A stretch of 64,000 bases of DNA from Labyrinthula sp. Ha (lineage: Eukaryota; Sar; Bigyra; Labyrinthulida; Labyrinthulaceae), in assembly GCA_015227615.1 (NCBI GenBank), contig JAALGZ010000056.1:124001-188000 (forward strand), in the 5' to 3' direction. The position numbers and the translations under genes are program-made. The notes below the pieces were generated by a model. That model saw only the letters and a list, made by a program, of their open reading frames with translations. It ran no database searches and was not told where the DNA came from. Positions 1 to 10,031 of the stretch are shown here, one piece after another (positions within the stretch are counted from its first letter, which is position 1; each line of letters begins with the position of its first letter).

Positions 1-1172
1 TGAGAAGAAATCGTTAGTTCTTGCACATATTTATTGCCAGACCAACAAACTTCGATGTGCTGACATGGGTCAGCAGGAAAGTCTTGTGGAATAGTACCCG
101 AATTAGGAGAGACTTATGTATATATTAGTGTTCTAACATTACATACAGAGAATGCATCACAACTTTGTCATAAACTTTTAATCCGGGAAAGAGATAGAGA
201 AGCTTAGTTTATATTTTAGTATTGACGACATTATGTACTCTGGGTTGGTAGCATATGATTAATATCTACCGAGAATACTATTCTTGTATTAAGCTAACTA
301 GAAAGACAAATTGGATGCAGATATACCAGCAAAGGGGATGATATTTTGGTTAAATGATGCATTTTTTAAATAATGGTCCAACAATGTAAAGATAAATCAA
401 TGTCAAGTTTCGCTTAGGGTAGTTAGAATATAGCTAACCTTCTCATGAAGATATTTTTTACCCATCACAAAATATGGAATCTAACCCAGTTGCATTTGCT
501 TTGTTCCCAAAATTAGTTTGTAAATAATACAAAGACTAGTAGAGGTAACATACAGCTTCATGTTGGTTGCTACCTGACTGTTAAAAACTATTAATTTATT
601 GTCTTTTGGACTTCGGTATAGGTCCAGTAGATTCACTCTACTTTCACTAGTACTAGGTTTCTATGTATTGCTGAACTATACTCATAAGACCTTATATCCT
701 GTATTGAACAAGCTAACTAGTGTGTCCAGCCATAATTGAAGTAGTGATCAAAAGGTTTCATAAGTTAATTATAAAGTTATAAACTTTTTACCTTGGAATG
801 TAGACATAAGCAACACTGTAAGATTTTATTTCTCTCACAAATACTATGATTATACTCTTGAGTTATTTAACACTGAAGTGATCTTGATTTAGCCCCACGT
901 TCTACTAGCTAACACATATGAAAGTAACCTGTCATATAGTTTGGAGTCTTGCCTGCCTACTAGATGACCCATGATTTTTAAAAATAATCCCCATCCTTAT
1001 ATTTTACCCACTTGTCGATTAATGAGAGAGACACAAGGTTTCTAGCCCAAAGCTAATTTAAATTGCATCACTATCTTGAATGCAGCAATAGTGGATATCT
1101 AGTTCATCTTTGTTATATTTCAAGAATAGTTCTATAGTAAGGTTGTGTTATGATCAATGGATCTTCTAATAA
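1..1172. other. gene-free 5' flank
   Basis: AT-rich sequence with stops in all frames. I see no RNA gene, repeat or long frame. It probably holds the promoter, and perhaps a short first exon, of the plus-strand gene that follows. Confidence 0.5.
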
Positions 1173-2183
1173 TATTTGACCAATGAGATTGCAGAAACTG
1201 AGGAGTTAGAAGTTTATATAATTGGAAACGGGCCATATAACCCAAATTTACTCTGTCTGTTTCGTACAAGATTCATTTTCGCACACAAAGAGAAGCTGAT
1301 AAACTTATACTACGAAAAGGTGAATAAGAGAATAAAACAAATTATCAATTCAAATAAAGAAGAAATGGATTTAAACAAGTTTTACTATGATACTATTGCA
1401 TATTCCAAGCATGTTGTAGAGGTTGAACAGAAAAAACAGGAAATGGTTACGGTCCTGGCCTGTGATTACTTTGATCGACTTTGCGGTTGTTTGGGAGGAA
1501 ATCAAGAAGAAAACTTACAGGAAAAAAAGGATTTTGAATTTAGGTGGGGATTTACTGTAGAATCAATTGCTTCAAAAGGAGTTAATGTGTTGATTTGTCT
1601 CTACAGACAAGAAATGTTGAGAATTAACGAGTGGAAAGAGATTACAAAGGATTTAGAGAACAAATTTCCTTTGCGGTATGATTTCTATGTTCCAAAATCA
1701 GAAGAAGACTTTGAGCAAGAAAAGAAGGATGAAATCTGGTTTGAAGTAAATAAGTTGAATATTATGAGAAGAAGTTTCAATAGGTTGGCAAAACCAGCAG
1801 GAGAAATACATCCTAATCTGCTTCCAAAGAATGTGAAACCAGTTGCAAAGATTAACTTTGAGGAATTCAAACTTAATGGAGTGATATCTATGAATAATAT
1901 CCCTATTCTTCAAAACAGTTACTTGGTGAACCAGAAAGCATTGAGCGAAGGCAATACAACTAAAAGGAAGATGGAGAAGCAGGTTTCAAAGCAAGGGATC
2001 TTTTTTCAGGAGCCAGAATTTAGCATGCCTTTAGAGAAGGTTAAACTGCATGCTATCTCAAATAAACATTGCCTTAAGAGAAAATGTAGTTGTATTGAAG
2101 ATGATGAAACGGAAATATCTCCCGTAAAGAAGCGTTTGCGAGACAGTGCTAGATTGCTTCGTAGTATAGACTATATCACCTGA
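1173..2183 (+). CDS. divergent cyclin-box-like protein (5' end unresolved)
   Basis: An open frame of about 336 codons. No assignment is secure, but the stretch around DYFDR and, about 30 residues later, IASK (codons ~97-134 counted from 1176) has the order and spacing of the cyclin box: the conserved Asp-Arg after helix 2 and the ASK motif of helix 3. The C-terminus is basic, with a possible nuclear localisation signal and an S-P-V-K site fitting the CDK consensus S/T-P-x-K. The frame opens just after a stop, and its first in-frame ATG is at 1365, only ~30 codons before the cyclin-like motif. The true start is therefore either 1365 or in an upstream exon I could not place. An ATG at 1150 lies in another frame and soon stops. 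The gene converges on the GH17-like gene 312 bp downstream. If it is a cyclin it would bind and activate a CDK. It could also be an unrelated helical nuclear protein. Confidence 0.45.
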   Translation, partial: YLTNEIAETEELEVYIIGNGPYNPNLLCLFRTRFIFAHKEKLINLYYEKVNKRIKQIINSNKEEMDLNKFYYDTIAYSKHVVEVEQKKQEMVTVLACDYFDRLCGCLGGNQEENLQEKKDFEFRWGFTVESIASKGVNVLICLYRQEMLRINEWKEITKDLENKFPLRYDFYVPKSEEDFEQEKKDEIWFEVNKLNIMRRSFNRLAKPAGEIHPNLLPKNVKPVAKINFEEFKLNGVISMNNIPILQNSYLVNQKALSEGNTTKRKMEKQVSKQGIFFQEPEFSMPLEKVKLHAISNKHCLKRKCSCIEDDETEISPVKKRLRDSARLLRSIDYIT

Positions 2184-2495
2184 AATTGTATGGAATTCTA
2201 ATCCCAAACTTCTTTCTCTTGTTCTTTTTTTCACATTTAAGTTTAATAGTATATACCAACTTTTTTCTCGAACTTAATTCCCTATATTTATACTTTTATC
2301 TTATTTCATCTACTTGTACAGTAAACTAGTGCAATAGCTGCAAATACAGCCAATAAGTTTGGATAAACTAAAAATGATTATTAGCGAAGTTCTCACAGGC
2401 TACAAACACATGTGCATTAATTTACTTAATACAACTCTATAACAGGCCAAGTTATAGTAGCTTATCTAGAACACAAATACAGCGGTGAGAATAAT
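2184..2495. other. convergent 3' intergenic spacer
   Basis: A 312-bp AT-rich spacer between two converging genes, with T-rich runs just after the plus-strand stop. It presumably holds both 3' UTRs. No other feature is visible. Confidence 0.5.
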
Positions 2496-4148
2496 TTAGT
2501 ATCCATAATATCCAGTTGGGTATAAAGGATTTGGGCTATGAACCTCTGTGAATGGGCGTGAGGGAAGAGATGGTGCCTGAGAGTCTACATCTGGAAAGAA
2601 ACGATATCTTACGCTATTTGGAACTGTTGCTTTCAACATATTCGGTTTTTCTTTCTCTTTCCTATAATGGTTTAAACTAAACTCACTTGTTTTCAATCCT
2701 AATTGATTCCCCGCAACTGGACTTCCACTCTCAGCATATAAATCTTCTGAACCAGGTCTTGGAATATAGCCCATGTCTTTCTTTAACTTTTTTCTTGCAA
2801 GTTGTTTTAAAATGGCCCTTTCTTTCCTTGTTTTTCGCTTTGAGCAACATAAGGCAACGCATAATAGACACGCAATAAGGATCAACCCGCCTATGATAGC
2901 TACTACGATTAATTGAGTAGACTCCAATGTCCAAGGGAAAAATGAGGAAGGAACGTCAGACGCATCAACAGGAACCGTAGATGGCCCAGGTGTAACTCTT
3001 AAAGTTGGAAAAGAAGATGGTGACGGTGTTGGTTGAGTAGGAAACAGTGTCGGGTAAGGTGTTGTTGGAAATGGTGATGAGGTAAGTGAAGGTGAAAATG
3101 TTGGGACTGGTGTTGGAGAACTAGAAGGGATCTTTGTGGGTTCTAATGTAGGGGATATTGTTGGGATCAATGTGGGTTCATTTGTGGGCGCTGTTACTTT
3201 AAAGTTTCCTAGGCTGTCGAAAATTCCAAAAGCAGCTTCCTCAGCGTCAGATTCTATAAGTGGTTGGTCAACTAGTTCATGAAGAAACAGTTGACTAAAT
3301 AACCCTGAAGAAGCTTCTTCATCCATAGCAAAGTGTGCAACATTTGACAGATACTTGTAGTTGCTTTGAGGTGTTGCAAACTCGTTGTCACCAAAAGAAG
3401 GCCATCCAGTTGCAGTAACCATAAGGTCCAAGTAAAAGCCTTCTCGTTCTAAAGCTACTTGAACTGCTTCTACTTGTTCTGATAGAATTTTCATTTCCTC
3501 TCCTGCTGCGTCTTCAACCGTAATAGAAACCCCATCAACTGAATAGAAAGGGTAAGAATTTATACCAAGCGCATCAACTTTGGACAATATTGATGAATAT
3601 TCTGAGATAAAAACATCTTTAAACTCTGAGTTTGATACAGGGGAAGTAACATTCAAAGTATCCATACTAAAGGCAACTAACACTTGTACTTCAGGAAGAT
3701 TGAGCTGCAACAAGTCAATTGCTGTTTCCACATCCGAAGCATCAAGGCCATTAAGAAACGGTTTTTCACTAATAATACACCGCACCAGAATATCTGGGCG
3801 CCTTCCCCTAATACTATCAATCGTAAGCAAGAATTCTGAAAATAATGTTACTCTAAAATTTTGCAGTTGGTTGTTTGGAATTCCCAAGTAGATTTCCTTC
3901 AAACTCTCCAGATTAAGAAAATTATCAATCAGCTCACTTACCGAGGAGTCATAGTTAAATAGCCTAAGTGTATCAACTTTTCCAAATGACTCAAACCCAA
4001 GATAATCATCTACGCTTCTAAATAACTCTGTCGCTTTCTCAACACTTATTTCTCCATCATTATTTTCTAAGTCTACATTAATTCCCAAATGGCTAGCTAA
4101 GCAGAGCCTGGAAAGATATAAAGCGAAGGAAAAGATAAAGAAAAACAT
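2496..4148 (-). CDS. GH17-like transmembrane protein with PT-rich stalk, probable pseudoenzyme
   Basis: 550 residues. A signal peptide (about 1-18) is followed by a glycoside hydrolase 17-like ectodomain (about 20-318), a Pro/Thr/Ser-rich stalk (about 320-395), one membrane span (about 412-434), a basic juxtamembrane stretch and a ~110-residue cytoplasmic tail. GH17 enzymes cleave beta-1,3-glucans. Family landmarks present are RLF near residue 62, a YLGIPNNQL segment, YPFY near 199 and TGWPSFGDNEFATP near 247. Two residues that should be catalytic differ. The nucleophile Glu of the usual SETGWPS motif is Ala246, and the acid/base Glu aligns with Lys129, so hydrolysis is unlikely. The tail ends with SPNPLY plus a Tyr-rich end; NPxY is a known endocytic motif. 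It is tandem with the paralogue 840 bp upstream. Likely role (inference): a surface glucan-binding or wall-sensing protein. The ATG start gives a clean signal peptide. Confidence 0.75.
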   Translation of the reverse strand: MFFFIFSFALYLSRLCLASHLGINVDLENNDGEISVEKATELFRSVDDYLGFESFGKVDTLRLFNYDSSVSELIDNFLNLESLKEIYLGIPNNQLQNFRVTLFSEFLLTIDSIRGRRPDILVRCIISEKPFLNGLDASDVETAIDLLQLNLPEVQVLVAFSMDTLNVTSPVSNSEFKDVFISEYSSILSKVDALGINSYPFYSVDGVSITVEDAAGEEMKILSEQVEAVQVALEREGFYLDLMVTATGWPSFGDNEFATPQSNYKYLSNVAHFAMDEEASSGLFSQLFLHELVDQPLIESDAEEAAFGIFDSLGNFKVTAPTNEPTLIPTISPTLEPTKIPSSSPTPVPTFSPSLTSSPFPTTPYPTLFPTQPTPSPSSFPTLRVTPGPSTVPVDASDVPSSFFPWTLESTQLIVVAIIGGLILIACLLCVALCCSKRKTRKERAILKQLARKKLKKDMGYIPRPGSEDLYAESGSPVAGNQLGLKTSEFSLNHYRKEKEKPNMLKATVPNSVRYRFFPDVDSQAPSLPSRPFTEVHSPNPLYPTGYYGY

Positions 4149-4987
4149 GTTGGATTAAATTTGCGCAACCTTTTTTAAGGCGCAGATACTATCTAAAGTC
4201 ATGTCCTTGTGGTTTCCGAGCTCCTTTGGATACAGCTTATGTTTGGAGAAAGTAGGAAGCAAGAGTGTACCACCAGAATGACAGAAACATGACGTATTCA
4301 TTATTCGGTACTCTGTATTAAAAAAAACTTTGGTTTGTTTGGATAAAACTCAATTAATTGATGTCCTCTTGTTAACAATTTTTTCGGTAGGCGAAACCAA
4401 AGGACAAAGAGACTTCTTACCGAAAAATAGTTTGTTGCTATAAGAAACAATAAAACAATGTTGTCTTTCAAACCTTGTTTAAACTTACCACAACGAAAGA
4501 GCAAACGAAATAAATAAATGAAAAACTCAGTTATTCGCTTCTTTTAAGTAATTATTTGCAGGAGCTTACTTTTTATACTTTCAACTTTAGGTTAAAATAG
4601 GTAGAAACAGGGTTCAATAATGTTACTTGTTGTTAATGAAAAATGTGATTAGTTTTCTGCACGTATATCTGAAAAAGTTTTTTTTAGAAAATAGATGCTG
4701 AAAATGTACTGAGAAAAGAGATGAAGTATTTTATTATATTGGACTAGCTACTCTAAAGATAACTCCCAAGCATTCTAGCAGCAATAATAATAATGACTTC
4801 ACTAGCATGTAACTAGTTGCCTTCAGCTGGCTCGTTGAATGGCATTCAAATGTAGAGTAATGATCGCTCTTGTGAAATGATAAGAAAAGTGAAGTAGACT
4901 GAAGAAAAATTTCTCTTTGTAAATTCTGTGAATACATACATACTAACCTTACACATTTGAACATCATTCTATCCCATGAACAATACA
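4149..4987. other. spacer between tandem GH17-like genes
   Basis: 839 bp of AT-rich DNA between the two paralogues. It should carry the promoter of the downstream copy. No repeat, RNA gene or convincing frame is seen. Confidence 0.4.
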
Positions 4988-6427
4988 TTAGTAGGGGGAA
5001 TACAAGGGGTTTGGACTGCGTAGTGCTGTAAATGAACTTAATGGCGATGCAGGTGATTTTTGGCTTTCTTCTGGTGAATATTGGTAATGCAAATTTTTGG
5101 ACCCCAATCTTCCAACATAGGTAGAGGAGTACACTTGATCCTCCAAAGATGTTAAACTTCGTCTTCTATTGCCGAAGTCCCACGCCTCGGAAAACTTTGC
5201 TGCAGATCCTTCCTCAAGGAAATCAGCTGGTGCTGTTGATGGAGGAAGATTTTCGAGCTTATTCTGTTTTTCATGAATATATTCCAACAACCTTCTTCTG
5301 CTCTTTGTCACGGATCTTGATCGAATCAGGAGCAGGAGCAGCACACTTGCAATCAGAAATAATGCACTACTAGTAGCTATACGAGTTAATCCCTTAGCTG
5401 AGTTAGTAGAATCAGAGGTCTCTCCATCAGAAGGTACATCAAATGGTTGACTTGCAGGTGTCACAATTTTAAAATTTCCTACGTTGTCAAAGATTCCAAA
5501 AGCATCTTGTTGAGCCTCAGACTCTTTTAGTGGTTGATCAACTAGCTCTTGCAGAAAGAGCAGGTTAAATAAACTAGAAGAGGATTCTTCTTCAAGCGCA
5601 AAATTTGCTGCGTTTACAAGGTACTCGAAGTTGTTTTCAGGTGTTGCGAACTCGTTGTCCCCGAAGGAAGGCCATCCAGTTGCGGTAACAGTTATTTCCA
5701 AGTCAATATTTTGTCTTTGTAAAGCTGCTTGAGTTGCTTGTATTTGCTGCGTTAACATCTGCATGCTCCTTCCAGCAGCAAAATCAGGTGTTACTGAAAC
5801 ACCATCTACTGTGTAAAAAGGATGCGGTTGAATTGCAAATGCATCGACTTTTGAAAGTGTAGCAGAATAATCCACGAGAAAATCATCTGAGAGTTGACCA
5901 TTTTCTGGTGGAAAACTAACACTAAAAATTGCCATGCTAAAAGGAACTAACACAGGTATTTCAGGAAAAGTGCTTTTCAAAGTGTCAACTGTTGATTCAA
6001 CATCAACAGCAGAGAAACCTTTCAAAAAGGGCTCATCTCCAACGACAAACGTAAGAGATATATCTGGTCGTGTAGAAGTGATAGTATTCACTGTAGTTTG
6101 AAATTCTTCCAATAATGTTGATGTGAAAGAGTTAAGTTGATTGTTTTGAACTCCTAAGAATATTATTTGGATATCTTCTAAATTAAGAAAAGAAGTGAGC
6201 AACTCTGATACAGAAGAACCAAATCCAAAGAGTCGAACAGCTTCTACTTTTCCCAAGGACACAATACCAAGATAATCGTCCACTGTTTCAAATAACTCTA
6301 TCGCTTTTTCAACATTTATTCCTCCATCATTTTTTTCTAATTCTACATTTATTCCTAAACGGCTAGCTGAGGAAAAAGTGGAAGAAAAACAAAATATAAC
6401 CAAAAAGTTAAACAAGAATTTTATCAT
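4988..6427 (-). CDS. GH17-like transmembrane protein, second copy, probable pseudoenzyme
   Basis: 479 residues, clearly paralogous to its downstream neighbour along the ectodomain (shared VDDYLG, GWPSFGDNEFATP, FLQELVDQPL-type segments). Order: signal peptide (1 to ~22), GH17-like domain (~23-322), short linker (~323-345), membrane span (~348-369), basic cytoplasmic tail. It lacks the long Pro/Thr stalk of the other copy. The acid/base position is kept (Glu132 in GDEP), but the nucleophile position is Ala249 (VTATGWPS), so at most a crippled glucanase is expected. The tail carries Ser-rich basic segments (RRRS) and ends SPNPLYSPY, repeating the NPLY motif of the paralogue. This fits a cell-surface beta-1,3-glucan-binding protein that can be internalised. 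The start is an ATG followed by a strong hydrophobic signal sequence. Confidence 0.75.
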   Translation of the reverse strand: MIKFLFNFLVIFCFSSTFSSASRLGINVELEKNDGGINVEKAIELFETVDDYLGIVSLGKVEAVRLFGFGSSVSELLTSFLNLEDIQIIFLGVQNNQLNSFTSTLLEEFQTTVNTITSTRPDISLTFVVGDEPFLKGFSAVDVESTVDTLKSTFPEIPVLVPFSMAIFSVSFPPENGQLSDDFLVDYSATLSKVDAFAIQPHPFYTVDGVSVTPDFAAGRSMQMLTQQIQATQAALQRQNIDLEITVTATGWPSFGDNEFATPENNFEYLVNAANFALEEESSSSLFNLLFLQELVDQPLKESEAQQDAFGIFDNVGNFKIVTPASQPFDVPSDGETSDSTNSAKGLTRIATSSALFLIASVLLLLLIRSRSVTKSRRRLLEYIHEKQNKLENLPPSTAPADFLEEGSAAKFSEAWDFGNRRRSLTSLEDQVYSSTYVGRLGSKNLHYQYSPEESQKSPASPLSSFTALRSPNPLYSPY

Positions 6428-7031
6428 AGGAAAAACGTGTCAAGTTTGTATTTGAAGTTCAGTATTCACCTATAACTATGTCCCTGGACGTCTACCATAC
6501 AGTTTCTTAACAGCGAAAACAACAAAGACAGCACGATAATATAGTTTCTGTACACTGCGAAGTCACTAGTTTATACTATAAGTGAAAGACTCACCCCGAG
6601 TTATGTACCTGGGCTCGTTTGGTACACTCTTAGTTACAGTTTTTATTTGAACCAACTATATATTGGTTGTACTATTAAGTATATACGTTCTATATCTCTT
6701 AGTGTTATTCGGTAGAAACGTATTCTAGTCTGTATTTTCAAGTACTTAGAGTGTTTATGTTAAAATTATCTGGATATTAAGGAGTTATCACTTTAAGTTA
6801 TGAGTTCAAGTGTTTATGATTAAAAAATAACTAAAAAATTGTTAAAGAGGTTCATCTTATGTAAAAAAGTTAAACAATACTCGTTTGTTCACAAGATATG
6901 CCTTGTAATAGAAAAGGCATTTTTCATATGTATAATTAACAAAAAAAAACTACTCAGACCAAATTTAATTCTCTGTAAGCTTGTGACAAACAAAGAACTA
7001 GACACCCTACGCTAGCTTAATGCAAACCTTC
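6428..7031. other. spacer
   Basis: 604 bp, very AT-rich, between the GH17-like tandem and the upstream WW-like gene. It holds the promoter of the GH17-like gene at 6427 and the 3' UTR of the next gene. No further structure is seen. Confidence 0.4.
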
Positions 7032-8947
7032 TTAAAACTCATCAAAACCTAACTCTCCAAAATCTGTCATCTTTGACAGTCTAGTAGTCTGACTTCCGGT
7101 TCTTTCATTTCCATTTTCTCGCCAGAGAACTTCACCAGTACGCTTGTTCAAATAATAATTACTAAAATATCTTTTGGAATATCGCTGCTCCCACTCATTT
7201 TCTTCCTGAGAAAGGATATCAGTGTTACCATCAACTTCCCAATATCTTGGATACAAAACTACTGGATCCAGCTCTGCTGCTAATAGACTCCTGACAATAA
7301 GATCAACTTCCAAATTATCAATTTGCATTAGTTTGTATTGGTAATACACTGGCGAATCAAAGTTCAATATTTTAAGTTTTGTGCCGTCAACTCTGTAACG
7401 ATACGAAAGAGCATCTTTGGGGACACTAAGAGGAAGGGATCCAATTCTTGTACCTTTCGGTGCTGGTCTGTCGGACAAAGGCCTTCTCCCACCTTGGGTG
7501 TTTGTACCGGCTGAAACATTCGTTGCTGGGGGGTATTGGTGCGTGAATCTATCACTATAGTAGCCCTGATATTTAAATGAATTATTCTGCCCTACAGTTG
7601 AGTTATCCATACTCAATGATGAGGCATTCAAATCAGATAAGGGGTTTGGTTGGTACTTGATCTTGTACCTTAGATGGCCAGCCTGAGGTGGTAACTGCTT
7701 TTGCGAGTTCGTAGCTGCAGGCTTCTTCTTCTGGAACCTTTGAGGATCAAGTCTAGTTAAACTTTCTTTCACTTCGTCTTGTAGATTCACCTGAGAAGAA
7801 GATAAATCGTTTCCACTACTTGGCGCTCTTACCATTTTTACCGGCGACCTACGCTTCTTACGAATGTTCGAGTGCATGGCGCCTGGAGAGTTTTGACTTT
7901 CTCTTACATTGCCATTACTATAACTTCCGTGACGAGGGGCGAATGCATCCGGAACAGGTGGGGTCGTAGTGTCTACTTCCATCATGGAAAAACTTGAGCC
8001 CAATCTTGTTCGTGAGGGCTGGGAACCTGACATGGAAAGCTGGGAACTAATTTTCTTCAAACCACGGTTCTGCATACTTTGTATCTGCGGATTTCCATAA
8101 GCATATCTAGAAGGGTACTGCTGTACTGATGGAGGTTGGTAAGTTTTGTTATAGCCAACATCATCAGAGAAATTTGCATAGCTTGGCGCACTCGTCATTT
8201 GTGTACTTTCTCTTTCATTTCTCGCTAAGAAAACCTTGTTTCTTCCAAGAGTACCTTTGGAAGATGTACTCATACGAGAATAATCTGCGGGTTGGTCAAA
8301 ACCTAAACCTTCTTGAGCACTAGAGATGGAGTTAAAAGAAGCTTGCCTGCTTAGAGCACTTTTCTGTTCTGAAGCCTTTTTAATATTACGACTAGAACCC
8401 TTACGCGAAAATGTTGCTTGATTTGTTCTCGCAAAGGTTTGTTTTGTAGTAGGAGAAGTGGGTTGATGAAAGTTATTTCTCGACGGGATTCTAACAAGTG
8501 GCTCTCGACCTTTCAAAGTGCTTTGATTATAAGCAGTAGAAGTGAAGTTGGCTTCTCCTAAAACGATTGTAGGATCCAAACCTGCTTTTCTCATAGTTAT
8601 TTCTATTGTCCTCTTATCATATCCATTTTCATTCATGCGATGAAACAAATCATACTGCTCTTGATCTCCTTCTATAAAATAAGAAAAGTTTAACTTTAAA
8701 AAAATTAAAATATACCAGAAGGAACACCAAATTCTGAAGTCAATGGTTCTGGTGTCTTTGCTTTTTTGTTCTTTCTTCTAAGGGTCGATAAAAACCCACT
8801 GGAATTCTTGGTTGGTGCTTTTAAGTCGTCTAACGCAGGATTCTTCTTATAATAGCGTTCTGGGTTATTTGTCAACATATTATTTTCGTCTAATATAACA
8901 GCCTTAGGTTTTTTTGACTTTTGGCGCCTAATTGTACGAGAAAACAT
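7032..8947 (-). CDS. basic WW-like protein, two exons
   Basis: Two exons: 8716-8947 and 7032-8671, joined across a 44-nt GT-AG intron. The join restores one frame of about 623 residues (VPS / E / GDQEQYD at the junction). Without it the second exon has no upstream ATG. The N-terminus is rich in Lys/Arg, and the middle is low-complexity, rich in Ser, Asn, Gln and Pro, and probably disordered. The C-terminal ~150 residues look folded and end in a WW-like motif: two Trp 23 residues apart (571 and 594) flanking a YFSNYYLN core. The usual proline after the second Trp is absent. A WW domain would bind proline-rich or phosphorylated partners, possibly including neighbours with PT-rich tails, though that is only inference. 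I do not recognise the family. The start is the ATG at 8947; a GGCCAAATG-type motif lies ~90 bp upstream. Confidence 0.7.
8672..8715 (-). other. 44-nt spliceosomal intron
   Basis: Begins GTATAT and ends TTTTATAG on the minus strand. It is phase 1 and contains an in-frame stop, so it must be removed for the two exons to be read together. The donor resembles that of the intron in the CDP-diacylglycerol synthase gene (GTATCT). Confidence 0.8.
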
Positions 8948-9035
8948 CTGTTTCTGCTTTATTTATACAAACACTTCTAGTTGAAGTTTTCTTCTTAAGT
9001 TTACCGGATATATTTCCTCTACGGATTACATGCCG

Positions 9036-9044
9036 CATTTGGCC
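9036..9044. promoter_or_regulatory. GGCCAAATG motif (on minus)
   Basis: CATTTGGCC on plus, ~90 bp upstream of the WW-like gene start. The same core occurs upstream of the SPF30 gene pair, the small membrane protein at 60.4 kb and USP7. Candidate transcription-factor site. Confidence 0.35.
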
Positions 9045-9261
9045 AACCAGCGGACTCAAAATCACTTCAGATTGAAGCGGATCTTGAAAAATATAAATTT
9101 TTGAGTTAGAAAGAAATTTTCACATGAAAAATATTGTTTTCTTTGGACCATTTGAAATGACTCATAAGAATGAGTCAGAATTGGCGTCCTCACTGTATAT
9201 GATTATCCTCTATAGTAAACTTCTATACCAAAAAGTAGAGATGTACTATGATTATTATGCT

Positions 9262-9475
9262 GCAGTGTTATCGAAAGAAGTTTATCGATAAAGCTTTGAT
9301 AGTATTATTTGTAGTATCATCTAAAAGATTTTTCAAACTTCTTACTGATAGCCATATTTTCTGTGAAAAACATTTATCCAACTATAGGATAAATCTTATC
9401 AAACATTTATCGATAATCTATTCTCCAAGTATCATATCTCAAGAACCATAGATAGTTATAACTGATAAGCTATAG
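9262..9475. promoter_or_regulatory. GATAA/TTATC-rich tract
   Basis: About eight TTATC or GATAA/GATAG words in ~215 bp, including two copies of the palindrome TTATCGATAA (near 9281 and 9407) and two AACATTTATC words. It lies 300-500 bp upstream of the WW-like gene. It may be a regulatory cluster or a decayed inverted-repeat element. Confidence 0.3.
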
Positions 9476-9910
9476 AAATGATACTTCCAATATCTTCCAA
9501 TGCTCTTTCGGAAAATTTACCTACGGGAACCGGGCAAAGAGACATAAACCTCAATGGGTCAATACTGCACCCGAAAGTGTTAAATACATGAACAACTTCG
9601 TGCCGTTTTCCAAATTGCATCAAGGACACTGAGGACTTGCAACAAAAAAAAAATGCTTTCATCAAGTTTCTTTAAAAGGACGTTCAAAACTTCATGAAAA
9701 GAACTAAACCATCAAAACCTTATAGCCTGGTATGCGAACTAATACTACTGTAATAATAATAATTTTGTACTATTCAATTCATTGTTCTTAATATTCAGAT
9801 GTCTTGCCTAACTTTTTACCCTAAACTAAGCTCAATTTTACTTCATGAAAAAGAGTACTGGAAGAAAAGGTAACATCACAGTAGACTAGATAAGTTACTG
9901 AATTTTTTTT

Positions 9911-10031
9911 TGCGGGGGGGCCTACTCGGAGGTTGGAAACCCTTCGGTCTTGCAAGGAGGACATAACTGACCCAAAGCCCTTTCTTTGTCGTGTGGGACT
10001 TGAACCCACTAAACTAACCCCCCGGCACGTT
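9911..10031 (-). other. tRNA-like / SINE-like segment
   Basis: On the minus strand a perfect T-arm (GTGGG, loop TTCAAGT, CCCAC) contains an exact Pol III B box, GGTTCAAGTCC. Immediately upstream and fused to it is an A-box-like TTAGTTTAGTGG, where a tRNA would have ~30 nt between them. The segment is bounded by G-rich (GCCGGGGGG) and C-rich (CCCCCCCGC) arms that can pair, and is followed by eight A residues. It cannot be folded into an ordinary tRNA. It looks like an internally deleted tRNA-derived element, or a SINE head with A tail. Confidence 0.35.

Noticed and set aside
2980-3190. PT-rich stalk as proof of a stramenopile host
   Set aside because: Such stalks occur in several algal and protist groups; not diagnostic.
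9456-9662. Short minus-strand frame MKAFFFCCKS...
   Set aside because: Short, no family, inside gene-free AT-rich DNA.
9911-10031. Permuted tRNA gene (3' half before 5' half)
   Set aside because: The seven bases after the T-arm (ACGACAA) have no complementary acceptor strand downstream, and no D-arm plus anticodon half follows.
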